A DNA stretch of 64,000 nucleotides from Sediminispirochaeta bajacaliforniensis DSM 16054 (GTDB lineage Bacteria; Spirochaetota; Spirochaetia; DSM-16054; Sediminispirochaetaceae): assembly GCF_000378205.1 (NCBI RefSeq), contig NZ_KB899412.1, positions 124,001 to 188,000 on the forward strand, in the 5' to 3' direction. A program made the position numbers and the translations under genes. The notes beneath the pieces were generated by a model. The model made no database searches, had not been told where the DNA came from, and was given only the letters and a program-made list of their open reading frames with translations. Numbering within the stretch: the first letter of the stretch is position 1; each line of letters starts with the position of its first letter. This document shows positions 16,508 to 24,674 of the stretch, one piece after another.

Positions 16508-17017
16508 ATGCAGGTGTTGCGGGAAATCGCAGAAAGACGGACAACAAGGGGTTTTATTGATGAGGTACTGGATCAGGAGACCATAGATAGAATCCTTGAA
16601 GCCGGCAGACGGGCTCCATCAGCAAAAAACCGGCAACCGTGGCGTTTTATTGTCATACGTTCCCAAGCCGTTCGGGAAAAGCTCTACGATGCCGCCTACC
16701 AGCAGGATCATGTCGGCGAGGCTCCGGTTATTATTGCACTTTGTTCCACCAATGTAGACTACAGAATGCCCAACGGCCACGATTCCTATCCCATGGATAT
16801 CGCCATTGCCGCGTCGTTTATGATGGTTCAGGCCGAGGCCGAGAATGTGGGAAGCCACGCTTTAGGGACCTACAATGAGACCATTGTTAAGGAAATCCTT
16901 TCGGTCCCTTATTCCATGCGGGTGCCCCTTCTTTTGCTTCTGGGAAAGAGCCGCCACCGCCCCCCCCTCGGAGAGCGGAAGCCCCTGTCTCAGATTGTTG
17001 CTTACGACCACTGGTAG
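16508..17017 (+). CDS. Nitroreductase family flavoprotein
   Basis: FMN-dependent NAD(P)H oxidoreductase fold of about 169 aa. Seen: RRTTRGF at the N-terminus (FMN phosphate contact), AGRRAPSAKNRQPWRF, APVIIALCS, MDIAIAASFMMVQAEAENVGSHALGTY, and a C-terminal GKSRHRPPLGERKPLSQIV. Substrate cannot be told from sequence. The start at 16508 is preferred to the ATG at 16499 because the latter lies inside the -10 box; 16508 is where transcription should begin. The 3' end overlaps the end of ddl by 16 bases. Confidence 0.88.
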   Translation: MQVLREIAERRTTRGFIDEVLDQETIDRILEAGRRAPSAKNRQPWRFIVIRSQAVREKLYDAAYQQDHVGEAPVIIALCSTNVDYRMPNGHDSYPMDIAIAASFMMVQAEAENVGSHALGTYNETIVKEILSVPYSMRVPLLLLLGKSRHRPPLGERKPLSQIVAYDHW

Positions 17018-18093
17018 GATTTTGCCGCTCGTATCTTGTGACGATCGGCAGCGAGATGCAGTAGCCTTGTTAACAGCTCCCCATAGGCCACACCCCCGTT
17101 TTCACACATCTTGGGGAACATGCTGATTTTCGTAAAACCCGGTATGGTATTGATCTCGTTGAGAAGCACTTTTCCCGTTGTCTCTTCATAAAAGCAGTCT
17201 ACCCGTGCAAAGCCCTCAGCCTCCGCGACCCGATAGGCCCGTGCACTGATCTGTCTCACCATTTTTTGCTGCTCCTCGTTGAGGGAGGATGGGATGAGTA
17301 AATTTGCCCCATCCGGATCACGATACTTGGCATCATAGTCGTAAAAATCGTGAGACGGGATGATCTCTCCCGGAGCAAATGTAGTAAGTTCCTGATTGCC
17401 GATAACCGAACACTCAATCTCTTTAGCCTTTACCGCGGGTTCTATCAAAAGCTTGTCGTCGAAGGAGAAGGCCTTTTCTATTGCCTCATACAGCGCCTCT
17501 TCCGTTTCGCAGCGGGAAACCCCGACCGAAGAACCTGCTCTTGAGGGTTTTACAAAAAGCGGAAAGGAGAATCGATCGAGGGCCCTGCGAACGGACGCTG
17601 CCGCACCTTTTGAGCGCTTCCAGCTGGCCTCCCTCAATTCTTCAAAAGGCACCACCGGTAAGCCTGCCTGAATCCATATGCGTTTGACGGCGGCTTTATC
17701 CATACAAAGGCTGCTTCCAAGCACGCCCGCTCCCGCATAAGGAAGATCGCAGAGTTCCAGAAGCCCCTGTACGGTTCCGTCTTCTCCGAATGTTCCGTGC
17801 AGGACCGGAAATACAAGCTCGATATCCAGCGGTTTATCCATTGTACGAAGGCCTCCAGCGGGAACAGCATATACCCTGTTCTTTTCTTTTCGCTCTACCG
17901 CGAAACCGCCCTCTTTATCGTCATACAGGGGCTGCGGTTGGAAAAACCACGCCCCATCCTTGTCTACGGCAATGAGAAGGACATCGAATCGTTCTGTATC
18001 TATATGCTTGAAAACCGATGCCGCCGATACCAGGGAAACCTCGTGTTCTCCCGATTTTCCACCGAACAGCAGCGCAACTTTGATCTTTTCCAT
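17002..18093 (-). CDS. ddl: D-alanine--D-alanine ligase
   Basis: ATP-grasp ligase that makes the D-Ala-D-Ala end of the peptidoglycan stem. Seen: LLFGGKSGEHEVSL at the N-terminus, PVLHGTFGEDGTVQG, the KPSRAGSSVGV loop, ECSVIGN, and the metal-binding RVDCFYEE and LNEINTIPGFT. Length 363 aa. AAAGGA lies 11 bases before the ATG. Cell-wall partner genes murE and murD are nearby but not in the same operon. Confidence 0.95.
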   Translation of the reverse strand: MEKIKVALLFGGKSGEHEVSLVSAASVFKHIDTERFDVLLIAVDKDGAWFFQPQPLYDDKEGGFAVERKEKNRVYAVPAGGLRTMDKPLDIELVFPVLHGTFGEDGTVQGLLELCDLPYAGAGVLGSSLCMDKAAVKRIWIQAGLPVVPFEELREASWKRSKGAAASVRRALDRFSFPLFVKPSRAGSSVGVSRCETEEALYEAIEKAFSFDDKLLIEPAVKAKEIECSVIGNQELTTFAPGEIIPSHDFYDYDAKYRDPDGANLLIPSSLNEEQQKMVRQISARAYRVAEAEGFARVDCFYEETTGKVLLNEINTIPGFTKISMFPKMCENGGVAYGELLTRLLHLAADRHKIRAAKSYQWS

Positions 18094-18135
18094 GGCATTG
18101 ACATTCCTTTTCTTTGTGTATGACTATTAGGTAGG

Positions 18136-19245
18136 ATGAATCGTCAAAAAAAGCAAGGGGGCTGTGTGGCTGAACCAACCGATCGTTACTTAGTTCGTGT
18201 AAAAAAAAGAAGGGCCAAACTGAAAACAGCTTTCGATCCTGCTGGTTTGGCAATCTTAGCCTATTTCCTTCTCTTTTGTCTTGCCTATATCTTAAGTCCG
18301 ACCATTACCGGTGCTCTTACCCTCGGATGGTACCTTTCCCTGATTATCGAAGTACCGGCCCGAATACTTTACAAGATCAAGATTTTTCCCTACCGTCTCG
18401 CCATCACTCTTTCTTCCCTTATTATCTTTTCGATTCTCATTTTCGGTATAAGCGGGATTATTCCCATCATCCTTGATGAAGGACGTAAGCTCTTTCCTGT
18501 TCTTCGCGATTCCTTTAGCTCCTTCTCCGTTCCGGATTTTTTTCGGCAGAATCCCTTTGGCCAGGAGCTTATGGACGGCATCAGGCAGGCCGTTTCCAGC
18601 TTAATGCAGAAAACCGCCGAGTTGGGGGTGAGCATCGTCAATGGTATCTTTCAGCGCCTGCCGGGGATCTCAACTTCGCTTATTATTTTTGTCATTACCG
18701 CGGCCTACTTTACCTCCCTCTTACCGGTTTTTAAGAAGAACCTTTGGCGTTTTCTACCCGCCTCGGGCAGAGAGCGTGCACGCTCCTTCCTCTCTGAGGT
18801 CTACGGTGATATCCGTCATTTTATCGCGGGACAGATGATTGTCGCCCTTTTTGTCGGTATAGCCGTCTGGCTGGGAATGCTTTTTGTAGGAATCCCCTAT
18901 GCGATGTTTATTGGATTCCTTTCCGCTCTTACCAATTTTATTCCATATATGGGGATCATTGTGGCCGCCGTCCCTTCTCTCATTCTTGGTCTCAGCCACG
19001 GCGGATTGATCGGGCTTTTAAAGGTGACGCTGGTCCTCGTTGCGGTCAATCAGTTCGAAGGATGGGTTTTGAGCCCGAAGATACAGGGAAGCAGGATGAA
19101 GCTCAACTGGTTTGCCATCATCCTTGCGATTTTGCTTAGCGGAACGCTACTCGGAGTCGTCGGTATTCTCATTGCGATCCCTTTGGTCGTCTTCTTTAAA
19201 CGTTTCTGGGTGTGGTATGTCCAAGAGGCCTTGCAGAGAATGTGA
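18136..19245 (+). CDS. AI-2E family transporter (PerM-like permease)
   Basis: Polytopic inner membrane protein of the AI-2E/PerM family: paired N-terminal helices, a long periplasmic-side region (about residues 125-185), then helices with the conserved SALTNFIPYMGIIVAAVPSL and NQFEGWVLSPKIQG segments. Members have been linked to AI-2 export or Na+/H+ antiport; the substrate here is unknown. Start uncertain: the ATG at 18136 has no spaced ribosome site, while an in-frame GTG at 18166 has GGGG 5 bases upstream. The gene converges on murE with a 4-base gap. Confidence 0.85.
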   Translation: MNRQKKQGGCVAEPTDRYLVRVKKRRAKLKTAFDPAGLAILAYFLLFCLAYILSPTITGALTLGWYLSLIIEVPARILYKIKIFPYRLAITLSSLIIFSILIFGISGIIPIILDEGRKLFPVLRDSFSSFSVPDFFRQNPFGQELMDGIRQAVSSLMQKTAELGVSIVNGIFQRLPGISTSLIIFVITAAYFTSLLPVFKKNLWRFLPASGRERARSFLSEVYGDIRHFIAGQMIVALFVGIAVWLGMLFVGIPYAMFIGFLSALTNFIPYMGIIVAAVPSLILGLSHGGLIGLLKVTLVLVAVNQFEGWVLSPKIQGSRMKLNWFAIILAILLSGTLLGVVGILIAIPLVVFFKRFWVWYVQEALQRM

Positions 19246-19249
19246 CCGC

Positions 19250-20764
19250 CTATTCCCCTTTCCCGGTAAGCTCTCGCAGGAGTTCTCTCGCCCTTTCCTC
19301 CTCGTCCCAGGGGACCGGGCCGTCTGCATAGATGATGGATCCTTCATGTCCTTTTCCCAGAAGAAGGATGCAGTCATCCTGCTTCATCATGGAAAAGGCG
19401 TAGCGCATTGCCTCTTTTCTATTCTCGATCAAAAAGAGGTTTTTCCCTTTCGTTTTGTTGCGGCACCCCGAAGCGACTTCCTGCAGAAGGGCCATCGGAT
19501 TTTCTCCCCTCGGATCTTCGTCGGCCAGGACGATGACATCGCAATACTCGTCGGCTATGGAGCCGAGAATGGGCCGTTTTTCCAGATCTCGTTCTCCGGC
19601 CGAAGAGAATAGGGCAAAGAGCCGGCCCCTGACAAGGGGGCGAATGGCCGGAAATAATCGCCTAAAGGCTCCCGGAGTATGGGCATAATCGACGATAACC
19701 TGAAACGTTTGTCCCTCGTCCACCGGAACCATTCGTCCTTTCACCGCTTTGAGTCCCGGAAAAAGCGGCTCCAATGCCTTAGGCTCAATCTCTTCCAGCT
19801 CGCAGAGGGCCGCGCTTGCCGCAAGGATGTTGTCTACATTAAACCGTCCCGCCAGGTTGAGCTCGACTCGTGCCTCGCCTGCCGGGGCCTCTAAGGTAAA
19901 GGCAATGGATGCCGGGGTTTCTTCGATACCACGGGCCCTGTAATCGGCCTTCATTGCTCCCGCTGCGCTATAGAAGGAGATCGACCTGCAGCCGGATGCA
20001 GCTCCGGCAAAAAGATTGTGGTTCGTATCGTCGATATTGATAACGGCTATACCCTGGTTTTTTCCCGTCATGCGGAAAAGGTTGGCCTTGTCGTCCATAT
20101 ACTGTTCCATGGTGCCGTGAAATTCCAGATGTTCATGGCTGATGTTCGTGATCACCGCCGCATCGTAACGGATGTCTCCCAAACGATTGTTTTTGGGAGA
20201 GAGACCGTGGCTGGTGGATTCAATGACCGCGTGGCTGCAGCCTGCCTTCACCATGGACCTGAGGGCCTTGTGGATCTCGGTGGCCTCGGGAGTCGACTGC
20301 CGAAAATGGTTCTTTACCGATTCTCCCCCCGTATTGAACTGGACCGTGGAGAGGAAACCGCATTTCAGCCCCATACCGGTCAGGAGTTGATGAAGAAAGG
20401 AAACGGTCGAACTCTTTCCGTCGGTACCGGTAACCCCGATCACCTTCAGAGCCTCCGAAGGATAATCGTAGAAGGCCGCCGCTATCGGACTCATGGAGGT
20501 CCTGCTGTTCGTTACCTGCAGATATGCGATCTCCGGGTGATAGAGGGGAAGGGGAACCTGATGGACTACCGCTCTTGCCCCCGCGGCAATTGCTTGTTCG
20601 ACAAAGGCATGGCCATCCGCATGAAGGCCGGGAAGGGCAAAATAAAGGTCTCCCTCGCATGTATTCCTGCTGTCGTAACTTAGCCCACTGATGAGGGCGT
20701 CGGTTTTACCGTTTCGTGCTTCTATGTTGATATCACCTGTGATTGCTGATAGGCTCTTTTTCAT
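19250..20764 (-). CDS. murE: UDP-N-acetylmuramyl-tripeptide synthetase MurE
   Basis: Adds the third stem-peptide residue to UDP-MurNAc-L-Ala-D-Glu. Mur-ligase layout: N-terminal substrate domain, P-loop GVTGTDGKSST, central STSHGLSP and ISHEHLEFHGTMEQY, and C-terminal VIVDYAHTPGAF. The residue-3 specificity motif reads DEDPRGENP; meso-diaminopimelate enzymes have DNPR here, so the substrate is probably not DAP, and L-ornithine is expected from spirochaete cell-wall chemistry. The ATG is preceded by a promoter that puts the transcript start on the A of ATG. 504 aa. Confidence 0.94.
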   Translation of the reverse strand: MKKSLSAITGDINIEARNGKTDALISGLSYDSRNTCEGDLYFALPGLHADGHAFVEQAIAAGARAVVHQVPLPLYHPEIAYLQVTNSRTSMSPIAAAFYDYPSEALKVIGVTGTDGKSSTVSFLHQLLTGMGLKCGFLSTVQFNTGGESVKNHFRQSTPEATEIHKALRSMVKAGCSHAVIESTSHGLSPKNNRLGDIRYDAAVITNISHEHLEFHGTMEQYMDDKANLFRMTGKNQGIAVINIDDTNHNLFAGAASGCRSISFYSAAGAMKADYRARGIEETPASIAFTLEAPAGEARVELNLAGRFNVDNILAASAALCELEEIEPKALEPLFPGLKAVKGRMVPVDEGQTFQVIVDYAHTPGAFRRLFPAIRPLVRGRLFALFSSAGERDLEKRPILGSIADEYCDVIVLADEDPRGENPMALLQEVASGCRNKTKGKNLFLIENRKEAMRYAFSMMKQDDCILLLGKGHEGSIIYADGPVPWDEEERARELLRELTGKGE

Positions 20765-20770
20765 ATTGGC

Positions 20771-20799
20771 ATCCTATCAGCTGCTTGTGCTTTGAGCAA
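20771..20799 (-). promoter_or_regulatory. Promoter of murE (leaderless type)
   Basis: On the - strand: TTGCTC (20799-20794), 17-base spacer, TAGGAT (20776-20771), then 6 bases to the ATG at 20764. The same TAGGAT -10 is used by the nitroreductase gene. Confidence 0.6.
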
Positions 20800-20815
20800 T
20801 AATGGGGGAGTGAGT

Positions 20816-22471
20816 GTGCACGAGGCTTATGTGACAGATCAGCTTATTGCCTACATCGGAAATAAACGGCGCCTTCTTCCTTTTTTTAATGATGTATTTG
20901 CAGAGCTTGAGAAGCTTACCCCGATTAGAAACTTTCTCGACCCCTTTGCCGGTAGCGGAGCGGTGAGCCGGCTTGCAAAAAGCAGGGGCTACCGTGTCCT
21001 CGCCGGTGATCTTGAGGAGTATTCAAGGCTTCTTGTTTCCGCTTCAGTGGCTCCTTCCCCTAAGGTGGCCGAGGAGCTGCTTGCTCCCTTCGGCGGCTTT
21101 TCATTGTATGCGACGCTTCAGCGGATTGGAGAACAGGAAAGCCCGAGCTTGCAGTCCTACATCAGTCGCTATTATGCTCCCGCGTCCACAGAACATGCCG
21201 ATTATCGCCGCGAGCGGCTTTTCTATACCAGAGAGAATGCCCTTTTCATCGATAGGGTTCGTGAGCATATCGAAACCCTGATCCCTGGCAATCCTACCGA
21301 GCCGAACCTGCGTCTGGCCAAGGATCTGATGATTGCCCCGCTCTTGTACGAGGCTGCTACCAAGGTCAACACATCGGGGGTGTTTAAGGCGTGTCATAAG
21401 GGTTTCGGAGGCCATGGCCGGGATGCCTTGAAGCGGATCACCTCGCCGTTGCGTCTCTCCGTCCCTCCGCTTATCGCCGGGCCTTCCGGCTCGGCTGCCT
21501 TTCGCTGCGATGCAGCAAGGCTCTTATCCGAATATCCCTTTGATCTCTGCTACATCGACCCTCCCTACAATCAACATCAGTACGGTAGCAACTATCATCT
21601 GCTCAATACCATCGCCCTCTGGGATAAACCCCCGATCGGAAACGATTTGGATGCAGCAGGGCATCTTATTCATAAGGCGGGAATCCGTTCCGACTGGAAG
21701 GCCACCCGCTCGGCCTTTTGTTCGAAATCCACGGTGGCAGGGGCTTTTCGGGAACTTATGGAACTATCACATGGCCGTCTGATGGCTTTTAGTTACAGCA
21801 GTGATGGAATTTTTCCCCTTGAAGAACTCTTCGATCTCTTGAGCCAATATGGATCGGTATCGGTCTACAGCAGCGACTACACCGTTTACAGGGGAGGGAG
21901 GCAAAGCCCGACAAAGTCGAATCGAAATATCGAGCTTCTCTTTGTCGTCGACAGGGGATCGGGCGGATCTCGGAACCCTGCCGGTCATAATCTTTTACAC
22001 CGGCTCCTCCTTCTCCGGGAAGTCGAATCTCTATTGTCCGAGGCCTTTGTTCCTCAGCGGCTTATCTCCTGTTTTCGTACTTCAGCGGATCAGGTGGAAC
22101 TGTGTTCCGGATTCTCGATAAAAAGCGACCGCCTTTACCGTTTCTCCCTTTTTCCTGGTGAAACACTGGACCGTCTTCGTGAAGAGAAGCTGGAGCAGGT
22201 GATAAAAGGGCTGAAAGATGCTCGATGCAGAGACAGGATGGAAGAGGCCGAAGTCCTTCGACGGCTGATCATTGAGCAGCCGAAACGGGGAGATGAACGT
22301 CGACTTATTTCCTGCTTGAGAAAAATGGCCCATAAAAAGTATCGGGCCCTCTGGGAAACGGAAGTGGCAAAGACAAAAGAGCTTATCGTCGAAGATCCGA
22401 TTCGTTTTTCCTCCCTGAAAGCGGAGCTTTCGGCTCTCGAGGCTCTTGCCCATCGCCGGTTCTCCGGCTGA
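20816..22471 (+). CDS. Orphan N6-adenine DNA methyltransferase (D12 class-like)
   Basis: SAM-dependent DNA adenine methylase, 551 aa. N-terminal YIGNKRRLLPFF (D12-type entry loop), motif I DPFAGSGAVSRLA, and catalytic motif IV DPPYNQHQYGSNYH; KSNRNIELLFVV closes the core. About 130 further residues form a charged helical C-terminal extension (from about DRLREEKLEQV) not expected in Dam-type enzymes. GTG at 20816 is chosen because GGGGAG at 20805-20810 is 5 bases away; the frame also opens at a TTG at 20792. No restriction gene is adjacent, so it looks solitary; its target site cannot be read from sequence. Confidence 0.85.
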   Translation: MHEAYVTDQLIAYIGNKRRLLPFFNDVFAELEKLTPIRNFLDPFAGSGAVSRLAKSRGYRVLAGDLEEYSRLLVSASVAPSPKVAEELLAPFGGFSLYATLQRIGEQESPSLQSYISRYYAPASTEHADYRRERLFYTRENALFIDRVREHIETLIPGNPTEPNLRLAKDLMIAPLLYEAATKVNTSGVFKACHKGFGGHGRDALKRITSPLRLSVPPLIAGPSGSAAFRCDAARLLSEYPFDLCYIDPPYNQHQYGSNYHLLNTIALWDKPPIGNDLDAAGHLIHKAGIRSDWKATRSAFCSKSTVAGAFRELMELSHGRLMAFSYSSDGIFPLEELFDLLSQYGSVSVYSSDYTVYRGGRQSPTKSNRNIELLFVVDRGSGGSRNPAGHNLLHRLLLLREVESLLSEAFVPQRLISCFRTSADQVELCSGFSIKSDRLYRFSLFPGETLDRLREEKLEQVIKGLKDARCRDRMEEAEVLRRLIIEQPKRGDERRLISCLRKMAHKKYRALWETEVAKTKELIVEDPIRFSSLKAELSALEALAHRRFSG

Positions 22472-22502
22472 TCACCAGGATTCGGTACACTATGGGGAGC
22501 AC

Positions 22503-22530
22503 AAAAAAACCGGCGGCAAAAGCCGCCGGT
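22503..22530 (-). terminator. Rho-independent terminator of hflKC
   Basis: Stem ACCGGCGGC/GCCGCCGGT with a 4-base AAAA/TTTT loop, followed on the - strand by seven T (bases 22509-22503). It lies 24 bases after the hflC stop. On the + strand there is no T-run, so it serves mainly the - strand. Confidence 0.9.
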
Positions 22531-22553
22531 TCTACTCTATTCCGAAAGCGACT

Positions 22554-23552
22554 CTATCGCCCGTCCTCGTTGTAGAGATAATTGAAGTATTCCATATCTG
22601 TGCTGAGTGTCTTGTTGAATTTCGGAAGGGTCTTTCGATAGCTTTCGATGCTTCTCCAGAAATTAAAAAAATTAGGATCGGTCTCATAAGCATCTGCATA
22701 GATCGTCGTTGCCGTTGCGTCTGCGGTACCCTTAATGGTCTCCGCCTCTTCGTAGGCCTTGGAAAGGATCTGCTTTTTCTCGTTTTCAAGACGTCCAAGC
22801 AGAATCGCTTTCTGCCCTTCACCGTAGGAGCGGTAGGCTTCGGCAATCTGGTTTCGTTCCTTTTTCATTCTTTCATAGACGCTGTTGGTCAACTCATCGG
22901 AATATCGTATCTGACGAAGTACCACATCTATCAACTCTATTCCGAATTGAGGCATAAGTTCCGCCGTCGCACTGAACATATCCCGACTGAGCTGCTCTCT
23001 GCCCCTGCTTACTTCCTCATAATTTTGATTCGTAAAGGTAAGCTTTTTCAACTCTTCAAGGTTAACTTCATCCTGGCTGACCGCACTATCTCCCTGGCCA
23101 ATAGTGGGAACGCGGTCGATATCGTTGATGATATTGCTGTTTCGCACAGCTTCCCGTAGGTTGTTCTGACTGATAACGGTACGTACCGAAGAGTCGATGA
23201 TGCCGTCAAGCCTGGAGTATCCTCCCTCAAGGGTGGAAAGTGATTCGTAGAATTTTTTGGGATCATTGATACGCCATCGAGCGGTGGTGTCGACCCAAAT
23301 AAACTGATTCTCTTTTGTGGGAATCCGCTGTGCATCTCCATCCCAACCAAGTATTCGTTTCGGATACTTAACCACGTTATCGATCAGAGGGATCTTAAAT
23401 TTCAGGCCCGCATTCTGTTCCACATCCACAATGGCTCCGAATCGAGTGACTACAGCCTGTTCCCCTTCGTTGATCACATAAAAGGGGCCGATGAGCACGA
23501 AAATGATAAAGGCGATAAATACGACGACCAAAACTGTTACAAGCTTTTTCAC
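22554..23552 (-). CDS. hflC: FtsH modulator subunit HflC
   Basis: SPFH/band-7 membrane protein that, with HflK, forms a large periplasmic cage regulating the FtsH protease. N-terminal membrane anchor LVTVLVVVFIAFIIFVLIG, then VINEGEQAVVTRFGAI, the SPFH domain, and a coiled-coil region (GEGQKAILLGRLENEKKQI) leading to DATATTIYADAYETDPNFF. 332 aa. Its ATG overlaps the hflK stop by 4 bases. No ftsH is in the window. Confidence 0.94.
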   Translation of the reverse strand: MKKLVTVLVVVFIAFIIFVLIGPFYVINEGEQAVVTRFGAIVDVEQNAGLKFKIPLIDNVVKYPKRILGWDGDAQRIPTKENQFIWVDTTARWRINDPKKFYESLSTLEGGYSRLDGIIDSSVRTVISQNNLREAVRNSNIINDIDRVPTIGQGDSAVSQDEVNLEELKKLTFTNQNYEEVSRGREQLSRDMFSATAELMPQFGIELIDVVLRQIRYSDELTNSVYERMKKERNQIAEAYRSYGEGQKAILLGRLENEKKQILSKAYEEAETIKGTADATATTIYADAYETDPNFFNFWRSIESYRKTLPKFNKTLSTDMEYFNYLYNEDGR

Positions 23553-24532
23553 TGCTGACCTCCCGCCTGCTGGAGGCTCTTTAAAGGAATGAAGTTTTGG
23601 AGATGCTTATCAATCAGGTCGGTACCCTCGGCATCGGCAAAGGTGTCTTCCATCATTTCGATGTAAAGGCGCCGTTTGGTGATTTCAGGACTCTTTCTGT
23701 ATTCACGCTCCACCGAGAGAAATCGGGCAACATCACCGTTTGCCTGGTTCTCGCGTTCCGCCGCATAACCATGGGCTTCCTGGGTTATCCGTTGAGCCTG
23801 TCCCCGTGCCTTGGGAATTTCCTTGTTGTACTGCTCTTTCCCCTCGTTGATGAAGCGTTCCATGTCCTGAACCGCCGCATTCACATCCTCAAAGGCTTCC
23901 TGTACCTCTCCCTCAGGGGGTACGGTATTTTGCAGTTTGACCGTAGTCACCGTTATGCCGAGGCCGTACTGATCATACTTCTGCTGCATCAGCTCTTGGG
24001 CCTGGATTTCGATATTACTCCGTTCCGAACCGATGACATCAAGGATGGCTCGGTCTCCCACAAGCTGGTTGATTATCGATTGGCTGATATCCCGAATCGT
24101 CTGGTTTTGATCGTTTACGTTGAACAGCCACGCCTTGGGATCGGAAATGCGGTACTGGATGATCCATTCGACATCGATGATGTTAAGATCCCCGGTAAGC
24201 ATGATCGATTCTTCTGGAAAGTCTCCAGGGGCATAGATTGTATCGATTCCCGACCGCTGCGTTCGGAAACCGAACTCTTTTTTCTGGACAACCTGGGTCG
24301 GTACATTATAGTTATGTTCGATTCCGAAAGGCATTTTAAACTGGAGCCCCGGCCCTACAATCCTATTAAATTTACCGAGCCTTAAAACGACAGATTGTTC
24401 GCTTCCGTCGACTTTGAAAAAGCTCGACATAACGCTGCCTACAACGGCGATCACAATGATCGCAATAATCACCAGACGGGGACTGAGAGTGATTTGCGGC
24501 CCCTTGCCTGGCGTAACATCGCGTTCTGGCAT
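23549..24532 (-). CDS. hflK: FtsH modulator subunit HflK
   Basis: Partner of HflC. Short cytosolic N-terminus, one membrane segment (VIIAIIVIAVVGSVMSSFF, about residues 20-38), SPFH domain from VDGSEQSVVLRLGKF, and a C-terminal coiled coil ending KRRLYIEMMEDTFADAEGTDLIDKH-type sequence. The start is the ATG at 24532, with a near-perfect AAAGGAGGT four bases upstream, giving 327 aa; the frame continues upstream but without a start signal. The long glycine-rich N-terminus of E. coli HflK is absent. Confidence 0.93.
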   Translation of the reverse strand: MPERDVTPGKGPQITLSPRLVIIAIIVIAVVGSVMSSFFKVDGSEQSVVLRLGKFNRIVGPGLQFKMPFGIEHNYNVPTQVVQKKEFGFRTQRSGIDTIYAPGDFPEESIMLTGDLNIIDVEWIIQYRISDPKAWLFNVNDQNQTIRDISQSIINQLVGDRAILDVIGSERSNIEIQAQELMQQKYDQYGLGITVTTVKLQNTVPPEGEVQEAFEDVNAAVQDMERFINEGKEQYNKEIPKARGQAQRITQEAHGYAAERENQANGDVARFLSVEREYRKSPEITKRRLYIEMMEDTFADAEGTDLIDKHLQNFIPLKSLQQAGGQQ

Positions 24533-24565
24533 ACTACCTCCTTTGGTCAGAGTATTCCTTTTTAC

Positions 24566-24594
24566 AAGGTAGCTTCTCATAAGGTCATAGTCAA
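24566..24594 (-). promoter_or_regulatory. Promoter of hflKC
   Basis: On the - strand: TTGACT (24594-24589), 17-base spacer, TACCTT (24571-24566), about 34 bases before the hflK ATG, leaving a normal leader with a strong ribosome site. Confidence 0.5.
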
Positions 24595-24604
24595 GGAAAG
24601 CTCT

Positions 24605-24639
24605 GCAATATTGCGTTTGTCCTTCCTGGGCGATATTGC
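24605..24639. repeat. Palindrome and half-copy between hflK and metG
   Basis: GCAATATTGC (24605-24614) is a perfect 10-base palindrome; a related GCGATATTGC lies at 24630-24639, 25 bases downstream centre to centre. They sit between the divergent hflK and metG promoters and could be an operator pair. No binding protein can be named. Confidence 0.35.
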
Positions 24640-24665
24640 ATAGCATGCCTTCATCGCGCTATAGT
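24636..24665 (+). promoter_or_regulatory. Promoter of metG (near-leaderless)
   Basis: TTGCAT (24636-24641), 18-base spacer, TATAGT (24660-24665). The ATG at 24675 is 9 bases beyond the -10 box, with no ribosome site. A weaker pair TTGCGT/TATTGC (24611-24616/24634-24639) lies upstream. Confidence 0.45.
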
Positions 24666-24674
24666 TTTGCTACT

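Noticed and set aside
18098-18130. TTGACA with TATTAG upstream of the AI-2E-type permease as a leaderless promoter
   Set aside because: The spacing is 21 bases, too long for a standard promoter; start of this gene is left open between 18136 and 18166.
20018-20683. 221-codon open frame on the + strand inside murE
   Set aside because: Antisense to a clear MurE; no start signal.
19245-22560. Methyltransferase as part of a new defence island
   Set aside because: Neighbours are murE, a permease and hflKC; there is no nuclease, ATPase or other defence partner.
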